64,000 nt of DNA from positions 24,778,745 through 24,842,744 of the forward strand of contig NC_053127.1 of the NCBI RefSeq assembly GCF_010015445.1, read 5' to 3'. This document shows positions 39,501 through 51,551 of the stretch, in pieces (the first letter of the stretch is position 1; the number at the start of each line of letters is the position of its first letter). Below the pieces are notes generated by a model that had not been told where the DNA came from, did not search any database, and worked only from the letters and a program-made list of their open reading frames with translations. Origin of the DNA: Perca fluviatilis. Its lineage: Eukaryota > Chordata > Actinopteri > Perciformes > Percidae. The translations under genes and the position numbers were made by a program.

Positions 39501-41292
39501 AATACTGAATGAAAGCTGCTCACATGAAATAGAGAGAGAATATGAAAACAAGCTAACAACGTTGCATAAAAAGTAGCTGAATAGGAGATAAGACCCTGAA
39601 CAGGTTTGGAACAAAACTGGAACCACTGCATTCACATCCTTTGCTGAAACTACATTTTTCATTGCAATTACCCCCATTTTGTTTGGCCTACTTAGTCTGC
39701 CCCAGCTAAATATCACAGGATGTAATGAGACTGTCACTACCAGTGTTGGATTTTACAGTTGTGTCGAAATGAAACCTAACAAGCAATTTCTAACAACTAT
39801 ATCATTTAAGATAGCGGAGGAGTTTAGGCCTTACATCTAGATAACACTAACAACCCTGAGGATATCCAGACACACAGAAGTGAGCAGTACGTATTTCAGA
39901 TAAGTGAAACCTTTGAGACTTCATTAGCCACTCACATCAAACCCCAGCACATTGTGTACATTTCCACGTAAGAACATTTACCTGGTGATTTCAAGAAGGC
40001 TACGTGTTGCGTGGGAGGCACTCATAGCATGAGCTGGAGCTGCCTGTGGACCTGGTTACACTGCAGTAGGTGGCTGAAGAAGCACAGGCAATGGGCTACT
40101 CAAAGTCATTTTTCAAACACTTAAACTGAAGTCCTATTGTGCTATGTAAAAAAGACATACTGTCAGTGTCGTGGGATACCAGTCAATTATCAAAATGAAT
40201 GATGGCAAAGTATGCTTTCTTCGCTTTATTTTAATGTAGCTCGTTAACTTTTCAAAGTTCCATTTCACAAAAGGCAGATATATGAAGAGGATGTTATTAA
40301 ATCTGATTGCTTCTGTATGGAAGGCAATGGAGGAAACCTACTCTAAAAACCAACATCTGGAAGTATAGATTTCTTTTTTTACATGTTTATTTACACTGCA
40401 AATTGACAGACAGTAGAAAAGCTCTTGTTTCTAACTGCTTTTCTCTTGATAAGTTTATGGATTTATTTTGCAAGATCCACTACTGGACATGGCAAAGTTG
40501 TGTGTATAAATTAAATTACTATATATCTCTAAATGGCATAAAAATGTGTATAAAGCATCCGAGTAACAGTTTGACCTTAAGAAAGAATGCAATCGGGATG
40601 AATCCATCCAGAGGACCAGACAAACGCCTTTAACAAATGTCTCCATAAAGCTGTGAGCAGCTCAGATGTACGGTGAGCATTCTGCATCGTCATCATTTGA
40701 GCTGTGCTGTGTCAACCGCCTGTTCTCCAGGTGGTGCTGAGTCATGGCTCATGCTCACTGGTTTCGTGGAACTCTACAGTGGGAGGGGGTGTGGGTGGGG
40801 GGGGGATTGTGGAGCACCGACAACCCTCTCTCAAGAAAAATGTCTGAAGAGGATAAAAAGGGTCATTTTGGTTTCAAAGCAGTTTTGCATCCTCTTTAAA
40901 AGCCTATAAGATGTGAGCTGAAATCTGACACCATCATTTTGTTTCTCATTTGGCTGTGACATGCAGAGACACAGGGTCTGTCACTCAGAGGGCGCCATCA
41001 GCTTCTGTGGACCTCAACTCAAATATGCCTTGTCTCCGCTACACTTAAAACATGCATTTGAGCCACAGCAAGGAAATGCATTCTATATATCCATCCGTCT
41101 TCCGAGAAAATAGGAACTTACGGGACTATGCATGTCATATTTTATAAAGGATTAAGAAGATATCATTCCCATCCTGCTGTTTGAGTGAGAAATAAGCTAT
41201 CATACTATCAACCCTTGTCTCGCAGAGTTTGTTTGTGTCCCATTCCAATCCCTCCCTGATTGGGGAAGAGGCTGTAAAGAGTTCACTAAATA

Positions 41293-41500
41293 GTTGCCTG
41301 TGTTATTTATTGGTTATGATGCGTTGTCAAATTATTCACAATCTAGGTGTTGACTATTGGCCACTATGAAGTAAGAAAGATTAGTGACATGGTTTGACTG
41401 GAGATAAACCGCAGTAAAAGTGCAATAAAACACAGAACATGTTTGTTGTAGGACTTTCACAATTTCTTGCCTGTGGTATTTATTGGTAATGACGCCGTTT
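41293..41500 (+). repeat. Direct repeat pair of ~35 bp, 173 bp apart
   Basis: TTGCCTGTGTTATTTATTGG at 41293 recurs as TTGCCTGTGGTATTTATTGG at 41466, each followed by a related tail (TTATGATGCGTT, TAATGACGCCGTT). The pair could be a local tandem duplication or two parts of one unnamed repeat. Confidence 0.6.
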
Positions 41501-41903
41501 TAAAACCACAGTTGCAGTCGGTTACACCAAAAAGCTACTCAATGTCACGGATTACTACAGTAGTTTCTGTAATGAGCTATCACATTTGACACCTCCAGAA
41601 TAAAATGCCTTTTGTTACAAAAGTTTTAGGCTACGCTTAATCCTATATATACACAGTACATCTTTAATCTTGAACGCAATACAGTATTCACTTCATTTCT
41701 TCATTTTCAAACAGCCCTGGCTAAACTGAAAAAGAAAAAGTGTAATACATCCATATTTGAAAATTGTAGAGAGTAAACATCAAAAATAAATACATTCAAT
41801 ATACATAACGTAACCACCATTTACTATAAATAATAGGTCGAAGTAACATTATGGTAGCATAACTTGAGGTAGTAAGAGTGCACATTTAAATTAGATTATT
41901 GAA

Positions 41904-42223
41904 AGATTCCCTGTGGAGGTTTAGACCTCTAGTAGCGCCACGGAGCTGTTTTTTCTATGAGCGAGTCCCTGTTTGTTTGCATGAGTACGCAAAAGCGCGT
42001 CACAATATTCCACTGACATACACGTGGCGGCAACGTGCCCACATTTGCTACATGGTGCCAGCAAAGGTGGGGAAGAGGAAGACTGCTAGACAATAAATAT
42101 GGATGTAAAAAATGCTGGATTTAAAATACTTTAAATTTCAGCTTTGTAAATATTTTATGGAGGAAGGGAATGCTTTAGACACGTTTGTTAGACCTCAGGG
42201 ATACACAACGCGTTTTAGTAAGT
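41904..42223 (+). repeat. Interspersed repeat, copy A of the GGTGCCAGCAAAGG family
   Basis: This copy shares ordered blocks with 59880-60120: CCCTGTGGAG, GGTGCCAGCAAAGG, AAGA(C/T)TGCTAG, ACACGTTT and TAGACCTCA. It ends ACGCGTTTTAGTAAGT, which looks like an exon end followed by a splice donor. I have seen this family in fish genomes but cannot name it. Confidence 0.6.
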
Positions 42224-45200
42224 AACACTAAACGTAAACATAACTGTTGTCTTTTTACAAGAAAACTCCACGTTTGATTTCATGCTCTCACATCATTTTA
42301 GAGTTATCGGTTATTAAAGGTAGGGAACCACCATTCTATTCCAATCCAACATACAGTACAGCATATATCCATACATATTTTCCATCCATCTGGAAAATAA
42401 ACCCTTCTTTGAATCTCGATCCTACGGAAGTGTTCGCCCCCCATGGGATTCCCTAAAGACTAGATTGCGGTTTGCAAGGCTGAGGTGGAGGCGTCCACCT
42501 CCACACCGGTTTGATGGGGAGACTGCTGCAAATTACTCATGACACTTCCTCTGATGACATTTTTCAACCTCTTCCCTGTTGAATGGCATCTCTAGCCGCC
42601 CCCCTATACCATCCATCCACCACCAACACCCTACCCCAACGCACACATTAATTTCGCCCTCTATTCGTGTCACAATAGCACAGCAGAGATTGCTGCCTCC
42701 TGCCTTCACCTGATTGACCCTTTGAGCAGGTGCTGGATCTGATCCAATCACAGTCAATCTTCTTTAAACATTTCATTCTTTAAGCAGAACAGGGGCTCAA
42801 AATTCCATCATTCAATGACCCGATCAGTCGCCGATAACACAATCAAGCCAATCCCGGCTTATCCCGAGGGAGCCATTTCAGGAGGGACAGCTGGGAGATG
42901 AGACTACAGACCTACAGAAAGGTGTCAATCTCCCCTGATCCACAGCTCTCTTTGTGAGCCGCCTATACTGCACAGCATCTAGTTGTTTGAGGAGGGGCGT
43001 CTGACAGGTGTTTCAAAGGATCAGCAATAGTCAAAAATCTATTTAATCTTTTGTTAAAAGGTCTGAAAATTCCATAACCCGAAGTAAAAACACTTGCATT
43101 AACACACACACCCATTTGCTCTCTTATACAAAGGCAGACACGCGCACACACAAAAAAATGAATGTGAATAGTACAGCTCAATTCTTCAGTGGCCATTTAA
43201 AAGCTACTCTATTGGAAATGTTGCTGGGCCACTGGGCAAATAAAGGTCAAGGGGGATATGAAATAGTTTGTCTAACCGGCCCTTTCCCCCTGTGTGTCCC
43301 TGAAGCACCGCAGCCGTATCCACATTCATAGCCAATTCATTTATATTGCTCTGCCCTTCTCACTGCTAGTCTCAGTCACTAACTACAAGTGACTGCAATG
43401 AGATTGAAGCCTCTGGCTAAATCTCCACTGCAAGGCACATGCTCCATCATTGCTGCTCTGATCACTCCTTATAATCACTGGAACCACACTATATCCTCAA
43501 CTGATTGGGTGCGTCGCAGCAGAGAGGAAACAATCACAGAATGTCAGCAGATGATGGACACCAGCACGTTGGAGTAGTTGTGGTCACTGTGAGCTGCCAT
43601 GTAAATGGCATGCAAATGTGCACCTGCACTTGCTGAGGAAGTGGAATGAAGGACTGTGGCCTTTTGATTAGGTTCTTTTCGCTCACATAAAGTGTATAAA
43701 GTGTTTTTTTATGCAATAATCATCCATGTTTGCCATTTCAGACAATGAACATGACGCAATTGTGCTTTTTAAGTTTTGCTTTCCTCGAGGCTTCCATCAC
43801 TTCAATACAAGTCCAAAGTGCATTCAATTTGCACCTCCACAGTTTCCAGTTTAAGCCCTGTGTATGTGTTGTCACTAGACGAGCTTAATTACATTGTCAG
43901 CCAAGGTAAAAACGTAATTCTGCAATCAAAAAGATAACACAAAAAACGACGCCATCAATGTCACATCAATGATTATTGGTGATTTGTGATCCCTGCCAAG
44001 TGATTTAGATGCACTTTGTGAGGGCTGATACAAAAAGTAGCTCATGTCCAAGTATCTAACAAACAGTGCAACTTTACATTTGAATAATACAAAAGGGCTG
44101 AGAAGCACACTACATTATTTCACCTATATTTATCTATGCCGTTTAGTCTGCTATCTTATCCTCAAGAAACCAAAGAATGATCAAATAAACAGATTTTACA
44201 ACAATATATGCCACTGTTGTTAATTGTCATTTACATTTTACATAAAATACCTGAAAATCTACAATGTTGTTAAGGGCCTAAGCACTTAGGAAGCTATGCA
44301 AAATGAATTCATACAGTCTTTACAGATGGTCACACAGTTCTTTTTCTGCCATTTACAAAATGTAAGGGCATGCAAAATGTCAGCCGAGGTATTAGATTAC
44401 CAGCCCCAGAACGAATTTCATGCACTAACCAAGGAATCTTTTTCTGATGCTTTTGTAATTTCCTCTCATCTGCTTCCTCTCAGTGACAGTATGAGAGAAG
44501 TATGCAGACGCTTGCCTGGCCAGAGGTGAAACACGACAGGAACAGCATGCTGCTGTAGGCAGGTCTCTTCTCTGTATTCTGACAATGATCTCTGTCTATC
44601 CACTCACTCATATCGATTTCTTTCCAATGTCCTCCAACAGGTGTCATCACTCTTTTCTTTTCTTTTTCCTACGATGAGACCATTGTCTCATCTTAGGACT
44701 CCAGGATCTGCTTTGCTTGTCTAAGTAGTGACCTTTGTGCATCTACCTTTATCCTTTCTGAGCCCAGTGGCAGTGAACTGGTTAAGCTCCTCCTCATCCT
44801 CCTCCCATTCAGCTCCACCTCTAGCATCTGGCTCTGGACCAGTGGAGCATGAGAACCAGGACAGCCTGGACATAAAGGGACGATTGTGGCAGCCCAGTGA
44901 CATGGAAGCAAGTAGCTCTGATTAAACTAAAAGTCCGCTTCAGGCTTGCACTGCAAAGCCCAGCCCAGCCAGTGGACAGGAGTGCAGAAACCGAGTCAGC
45001 GAGCAGCAGTTGTTTCAGCTTAGCACAATAAGGGCACTATGAGATGCACTTAAAAGCTGATTACAATAAACCAATGAGGAAGCATTAGCCACCCTAGCTA
45101 ATTATGCCTTTAACTGCCTTTTCATGCCTGGGCAGGGCTCTGCTGGTACGTCAGATCCAAATTTATAAGGTGTCATCACACCAACTCCCATTTTTAATCA

Positions 45201-47711
45201 AGAGCTTGCCTCAGCGGAACATTTTGGAGTGGTAGGTTTTTTTGTTGACAAGGTGTTTGATTTATTGGAAAATAAGAGAGTATTTTATGTTCGCATACAA
45301 AAAAAGAATACTTACGACATCAACATAACATGCAACTAATTAAGTCTCTGCACTGAGCTGGTTTTACAGGTGTGTAGATCCTGACAATGGTAATACTTTG
45401 CAACTTGCATGAATCCCTACAAGCAAATCTGCTGTTAAGCTGCTCCTGACCTTTGACCTTAGAGCAAGCGGCAGTCTCTGAAGGAGGCAAAGTATATAAA
45501 AATTATAAGGATCTTATGGAGAATAACCTTTTTCTCAGATATTTTTGGGGGCAGCGGGAGGGGGTGGAATCTGCTTGCTATGCAAACCACAGAGAAAGGC
45601 AAGAAGGTAAGTGCATTAAAAAATACTTACAAATGTTACTGTAAACATAACACAATTATCATATAAAAATGGCAACAAAATGGCAACGCTTGCAAGGCCT
45701 ATATATGAGGAAAAACCCCAAAATGGGATCTCTAAGGGCTAGCATTGTCTTCCCTCACAATTTACCAGTTTGCACAATAGCACATAATAGCATGCACAGC
45801 ACACAGATTCATTTGACTTTATTGCAAGACAGAAATAGCAGCAGCCTCCAGTTAAGAGTCCTTCAATATAAAGGGAGGCCAGGCAGTGCTGATAAGATTG
45901 TCTCATTTGGCTTGCAGTACTAAGGTGCAGTGTGCTGCCTGAGAAAAAAAGGCAGGATGTGGCTACTATTAGGCAGGTAATGGGATCCATCTGAGATGCA
46001 TTAGAATCAGTCAAACAGAACCACACTTCAGTTCCGTTCAAATGACTGTCACAATCACTTCAAATGCACACCTTCAGCATGTACTGTAGGCGAGAAAAAA
46101 AAAAAAGAGAAGTGGATGTGGCTGTGGAGGAGCTCCTCTGAAGTTGTGCCAGGTCTCGAGCATGTGCTCTTTCCTAATGGTGACGGCTGGGAGAGTGGCA
46201 GTGAGACTGATGTGCATGAGAGCTGTCAGCCTCTCCCCATAACAAATGCCACCTCTCCCCCTGACAGAATGGAGACAGAAGGGAGGGACTGAGGCGGGCG
46301 GGAGGGGAGGTGTGGAGGTTACCGACAGAACCTGTGACCCAACTATGGCCACACCAGCTGTTTCCCCTCCACTGCCACCCAACCACCTTCTCTGTGGACC
46401 ACATCCTGCTAATTGGCCTATGCTGCCTACCGCACACACACACACACAAACACAAACACAAACTGTGCTTGCAAAATAATATCAGTGAAATGGCTTGTTC
46501 CCTGTGAGGAAAAACATTTGCCGGTGCCTTAAGCTGTTAGTTGCGTGATGATTGATAAGTGCTTCAAAACATACTTTCCAGAAATACAAATGACTAGCTG
46601 CCCTGCGACCATGCCGGCTAATGTCCCCCTTGACATGCACATAGGCAGACAGAGAGAGAGAAAGAAAGACGGACTTATGACTGACTGACAGAGTGACACA
46701 CATACTGCAACCAAGATTCTATGGAGGGGAAACTGAATTAATTGGTTTTCCCTTTCTGTGGATAAGTCCTCAGAGTGGTGTGTATGTGACGATAATGGTA
46801 GGTTGCTGTGACAGGCAGGTTATTTAATAAATCCTGGGATATGTAAGGCAGAAAAGGAAGGACCCACACAAAACAGAAGAGAAAATCATACTTCTTTTTG
46901 CTCTGTATCGTGCTATAGTCCACAATATATACTCTGATTTCCTTTTTTGCTGAAGACACTCAAACCTGTTCTCTCTCACACACACACACACACCCTAATC
47001 ATGCACCCACATAAATACACTTAATCGCTGACACACTCACGCATGGCGAGAGCACTACTGCAGACACATCCAAGCATGCACAAGTAGGCTATAAAAGTAC
47101 ACACAGAAACATGCACAAGATCTTGCTCAATCAGTCTGATTTGTTTGTTTCCTCCTAAGCATTTGAGGATTCCTCAAGGAGGAAAAAAACTTTGTATAAT
47201 CAAGTCAATTATGTCATTCAATCAAGTCGAAAATCATTTCGAGCCCTTTCTCAGATCCATTGATTGCGAAGTCGTGCTGAATGTTTCCTTGCTGCTTTCT
47301 ATTGTGCAAATACAGCCATCTTTATTTAGAACGGCAGGCCACGCCATGGCGAGGTCTTTAATGCCACTTCCACAGATAAAGAGCAAAACAAAGTCCTTCA
47401 CCTTGCTCACTTTCAGACAAGGAAATAACACAGGGAGAGAGCTGGTTGCATATTGTCTCTGAGCAAAAAAAACAACAGTCTCTATTAATTTACAGCAGCT
47501 CTTTTGTCTCCTTCAGGACATGGTACATTATGTGCCCAGCAAAAATCCATCCTCAGTGAAATTGTCTAAACTCAAGGTCAAGTGCTGATGTTACAGAGAC
47601 TGGATCAGCTGAAGGTGACCTTGACTGATGTGGAATATGACATGAGGGAAATGGATCTCTGCTCAGTGTGGGGACATTATCTGTGAAATGCTGTTACTGT
47701 ATCAAACCCTC
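42224..47711. other. Intronic sequence, no gene seen (42224-47711)
   Basis: Mixed unique sequence with short CA runs at 46434 and 46976. Overlapping frames at 46074-46461 arise from locally GC-rich DNA on both strands and do not resemble a protein family. Confidence 0.5.
46434..46461 (+). repeat. (CA)n/(CACAAA)n short tract
   Basis: A CA run merges into ACACAAACACAAACACAAAC. Confidence 0.85.
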
Positions 47712-47721
47712 TGTGTGTGTG

Positions 47722-47793
<72 letters not shown>

Positions 47794-47802
47794 TGTGTGT
47801 GT
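47712..47802 (+). repeat. (GT)n tract, 91 bp with two interruptions, 750 bp from the msi2 exon
   Basis: GT runs are interrupted by GTTTGT and GTATGT. In the msi2 transcript this is a CA-rich block about 750 nt downstream of the donor at 48552. CA repeats are known hnRNP L binding sites, so it is a candidate splicing element. Confidence 0.95.
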
Positions 47803-48552
47803 AGTATGCATGTCCTTGTGTGAAAGGGTGTGCATATATGGCTCACTCTGCTGAGGGTATTGGTCATGAGAACAGCATGCAGAAACTGCTGCAGCAGACA
47901 GAACCAAACAGCTGAATATGAGCCTCTGCTGAATTAACTGGGCGGGTTTTTCTTTCAGACCACACTGGAATAGTGTTGCCACAATATTAAAACTCTAACT
48001 TGGATTCCCTTTTATTTGTTTCCAATGTCATACTGCTATAGATAAGTAAAGAGAACATGCTTGTTTTTTGTTTAATTTTTTTTTTTTTAACAAAGGGGGG
48101 GTTTGGTCACGGCAGCCGGTTGTCATTGCTTGTTTGCTCTGTGAGCAAAATGCATGTTGTTGACCAGGCATGGTGGGCTGTGTGAAGCTTTTGCCATATC
48201 TTCAGTTGTTTGCTTGTCACAATAGAGATTTATTTGTCTTACTGTTAGGAAAGGAGCCAAACTGCTGCCGCTGGCTTCTTTTAAAGCTCAAATTCATGGT
48301 TGCTGTAAAAATTTGAGTGCTGGCCATGTGGTGTAAACCACGGTGACACTGTTAAAGAGACAGGGGGCGCTGTAGACCGACTGTGTAATTATCAAATTAA
48401 CATATTTCACTATTAATGACGATATGAATTTCAGTTGCTGAAATAATCCAACATCCAACGATACAGCATGCAATAGAACAGAAGAGTGCTAAAATGATGG
48501 TTATTGTGACAACACTACATGTATGGAGGGTAATAATAAAAAGCAGTCTTAC

Positions 48553-48645
48553 CTTCCCAAACTGTTCAAAATACTGCTTCACATCTTCCACTACTGTATT
48601 GGCTGACAAGCCACCCACAAATATTTTCTTTGTTCTTGTGACCAT
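48553..48645 (-). CDS. msi2: msi2 internal exon: start of Musashi RRM2
   Basis: This is one internal coding exon of a Musashi RNA-binding protein, a post-transcriptional regulator that binds UAG-containing motifs in mRNA. Read on the minus strand it gives 31 codons, beginning [17 protein letters not shown] and ending QYFEQFGK. It contains the RNP2 motif KIFVGGL of the second RNA-recognition motif and the first helix ([13 protein letters not shown]). The acceptor is a pyrimidine run ending TTTTTAG and the donor is AAG|GTAAGA; both ends are phase 0. The leading ATG is not a start codon: in the family it follows the linker ending AQPK, so it is an internal methionine. Residues SANTVVED match Musashi-2, whereas Musashi-1 has SVNTTVED (recalled family knowledge). 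The rest of RRM2, RRM1 and the C-terminal half were not found here. Whether it is msi2a or msi2b cannot be told. Confidence 0.95.
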
Positions 48646-49479
48646 CTAAAAAGAAAAGGGCGAGAGGAGAGGATTAGTGATGAGGCTTCAAATGAATCGC
48701 ACAACACATTTAATGAGGCTTCAAACACACTGAGTGAGCAGCACCTGTGATGGGGAGGATACAGAGGAGTGAGAGGACACATTGTTGCTGAACAGGAATA
48801 AACAGATTCACACAATTGTGTTTCAAAAACACTAACGTATTACAGCAAGGCCATAAATGCTTAAAGTATTGGCAGGAAAAATACTCCTGGCTAAGCAATG
48901 CAGTTCTGTGAATTCCACTCACAATGACATTTCAAATTAAGGCTCTAATCAAAACAGACTGTCCCAGAATTAAAGACCTCCATTTCATCCATTAAAGTTA
49001 CTGTTTATTCGGAAAAACTAAAAGAAAAGAAAAAAAGAAAACAGAAATAATTTATGGACTTTCAAAAAAACAATTAATGAGTGCTGGAAGATGGAATCAG
49101 AGTGCATTAAAGCCTCATTTAGTTTCAAACAGCAAGAATATTAAGGATTATTACCCACGGCATCAAAAAGGGCACGAACATCTGCTGCAGAGAGTGCATA
49201 CTAAATTTAGGAGGGCAATTTCTCAGGGAAATACAGTAACACTTCTACGCCAGTGTCAGGGTAAAATTTGTGAGGAACTTTTTCCTTTGCACACAATTAA
49301 AAATGAACCAGAACTTATGAAATGTAACAACAATCTTCAGACTTCCAAACCATCTGTTCAGCATAGGTTTTGATTTTCCTTCATCATTTAACGTGTAATT
49401 AAAATGTATTACCATGACATTTGAGACAAATTAAACAAAACTGAAAAGTCGGTTTTATTTATAGGTACTGTATTATCTT

Positions 49480-49811
49480 TCTACACATTCTCCCCATATA
49501 TGTCGCACGGACCGCTACAAGAAATCATTCCTACCACAGGCAATACAACTTTCTAACACTTCATCACTGAGTGTAAGATAAGATCTCATAGACATCCCAA
49601 CTGCACTAAGTGCAACTTGCACAATAGGTGTACGTACATCTTTATTTATACTATTTGAGTAGTTGTAAATTTTTATTCCTGACTTGTACATATTTTGAAT
49701 ATTTGTTCTTGTATTCTATCCTATTTATTATTTCATGTATATTGTATCCTATTATTTCATGTATATTCTGTATGTGTGCTGTGTGTCCCATTTTTGGGAT
49801 CAATAAAAATC

Positions 49812-49865
<54 letters not shown>

Positions 49866-49887
49866 CATCTATCCATCCATCCATCCA
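49480..49887 (+). mobile_element. 5'-truncated non-LTR retrotransposon tail (CR1/L2/Rex-like)
   Basis: The sequence at 49501-49575 translates as CRTDRYKKSFLPQAIQL and ends SVR-stop, matching the usual C-terminal end of CR1/L2/Rex-type reverse transcriptases in fish (an arginine-rich RYKxSFLPxAIxL ending). An AT-rich 3' UTR follows, ending TTTTGGGATCAATAAAAAT, then a (CTGT)n run and a short (CCAT)n run. Tails of simple repeats after GGGATCAATAAA are characteristic of these elements. The copy lies 0.85 kb upstream of the msi2 exon and in antisense orientation to it. Confidence 0.75.
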
Positions 49888-49890
49888 TCT
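49811..49890 (+). repeat. (CTGT)n then (CCAT)n tetranucleotide tract
   Basis: About thirteen CTGT units are followed by about five CCAT units, directly after the AATAAAAAT end of the LINE fragment. The tract was probably seeded by the retrotransposon tail and then expanded. Confidence 0.9.
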
Positions 49891-50734
49891 AATCCTTTCC
49901 TAGTACCAAATCTATGCTATCAATTGAGTTGAATTTACTGATATAATGCGGCAAATGATTTTTGATGCACTGCTCTATAATCTTCCTGGCAAACAAAATA
50001 AAAGGAGCAGAAAAGGCAGCAGAGAAAGTCACAGCTCCGATCTCCATCGGCTCGCCAGAATCAAACAAAATAAATGTCTGGGGCAGGATAAACATACTCC
50101 AGAGATGCACAGCAAACTATCAAGGAGGCTGAATGACTCTACCTTGATCAAAATGCTGACCGAGACACTTTCAGTCTATGAAAGAGGCTTAACACTGAGA
50201 AAAAAGAGGCAACATTCAGCTAGAGCTGAAGTAACCATCTGTCAAGTGCTTTCCAGGTGCACACAGTCTCACAGGCGCATAGCCTGCACATATGCACACA
50301 GCCTCCCACACATGGGCCCTCTCTTATTACAGGTTTTTTTTTCCTTCTGTGATTTTCCATGGTTTTCTTATTATATTACATTGTTTTAGCAACTTTTGTA
50401 AACAAACAAAAAAAAAAGACGTGAATGAAAAATTGTAATAGGCCTACAGTACATTTCAGTGGTCTACATTTATTGGCCTACATTAATAACTCTAATTTAA
50501 AAGTGTAAAAAGAGAAGAGGAGCTCCGCACACAGCATGTACGTACTTCAGGGTTAGAGGCGCTGGCAACTGCAAGATAAAAAACGTAATCAAAAAAAGTA
50601 ACCAAAAGAGGGTTTTTTTAAAGACCATACACTCAACCCATAAAAATATAAGCATGGATCTTGTATTACACAGACAAGAGCAACACATTTTGCTCAGCAT
50701 ATGTGCAGTGGGCCAAAGGCGTAAATATGCAAAC

Positions 50735-51315
50735 TAGGGATGGGACAAAATATGGATATGGCAATATATCGTTATCCTCTTTCGTGCAATACAATAATCA
50801 ATGCGCTGGCGCCAAATATCCATATTTAATTAATAAAATACGGCGCCTCTAAAAGGATATCCCTGCTCCCAGCGTTGCTACTTCATGGCTCCAAGGTGGC
50901 ACGCGTCACATAATTGAGGGAAACTTGAACATAAGTTAACTAGCCAAAGAGGTTTTCTAACGTGATAGCGTACAGCAGTTTGAGGAAAGTAACAGATGCC
51001 CTAGCCACGTTTGAGTCCAAAGTCTGGACCTATAGTTGCTCTATAGTTCTGTAATTTTAATTTACAGACTGAAAAACCTGTGCTTTGTGTTTGGAGTTGC
51101 AGTGAATAAAGAGAGAAAACCTGCACTTAACCTTTTCAGAGCATGTTGTAATTATAGTTACTAGTTTGACTGATATCAAGATGTATTATTAAAAGGATTG
51201 TCTAGCAATATATTGATTATTGCAGAATTGCTGTATCGTAATATCATCGGTATCGTGGGCCATGTATCTTGTATCATATTGTGTATCGTAGCGTACCCTG
51301 TGATTCCCAACCCTA
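50735..51315. mobile_element. hAT-type non-autonomous transposon (581 bp)
   Basis: The element starts TAGGGATGGGAC and ends TTCCCAACCCTA, so the termini are inverted repeats (TAGGGATGGGA against TAGGGTTGGGA). It is flanked on both sides by the same 8 bp, ATGCAAAC (50727-50734 and 51316-51323). An 8-bp target duplication with TAGGG-type ends is the hAT hallmark. The interior is AT-rich with many ATATCG/CGATA motifs and carries no transposase frame. Confidence 0.85.
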
Positions 51316-51551
51316 ATGCAAACATAGTATGTGTAGAAATTAGCAATGACATTCAGGTGTACAAAATAGACTTGACCATCTCAGAAAATACATATATACT
51401 ATATATGCAATGCAATATGCAAATGTCATTACAAACAATATACAAAAATACCACTAAGCAATACACACTGGAAGTCTTGTACTACAGGACAAGGTGCCTC
51501 TGAATGAATGACCAGATACCCATCACCATCCTGTTATGCTGCCATAAGCAT

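Noticed and set aside
46074..46507. Overlapping frames on both strands in a GC-richer patch
   Set aside because: Multiple mutually incompatible frames and no family match; stop codons are simply rarer in GC-rich DNA.
48397..48552. Continuation of the msi2 open frame past FGK into VRLLFII...
   Set aside because: This is intron read-through after a consensus GTAAGA donor; the family sequence diverges exactly at the splice site.
49946..50389. 147-codon plus-strand frame, among the longest non-repeat frames
   Set aside because: No domain, no family resemblance, no splice or promoter context, and composition like the intron; likely chance.
50510..50734. Segment with AGGAGCTCCGCACAC and ACTCAACCCATAAAAATATA, vaguely familiar as a repeat
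   Set aside because: I could not identify ends, a target duplication or a second copy in the window.
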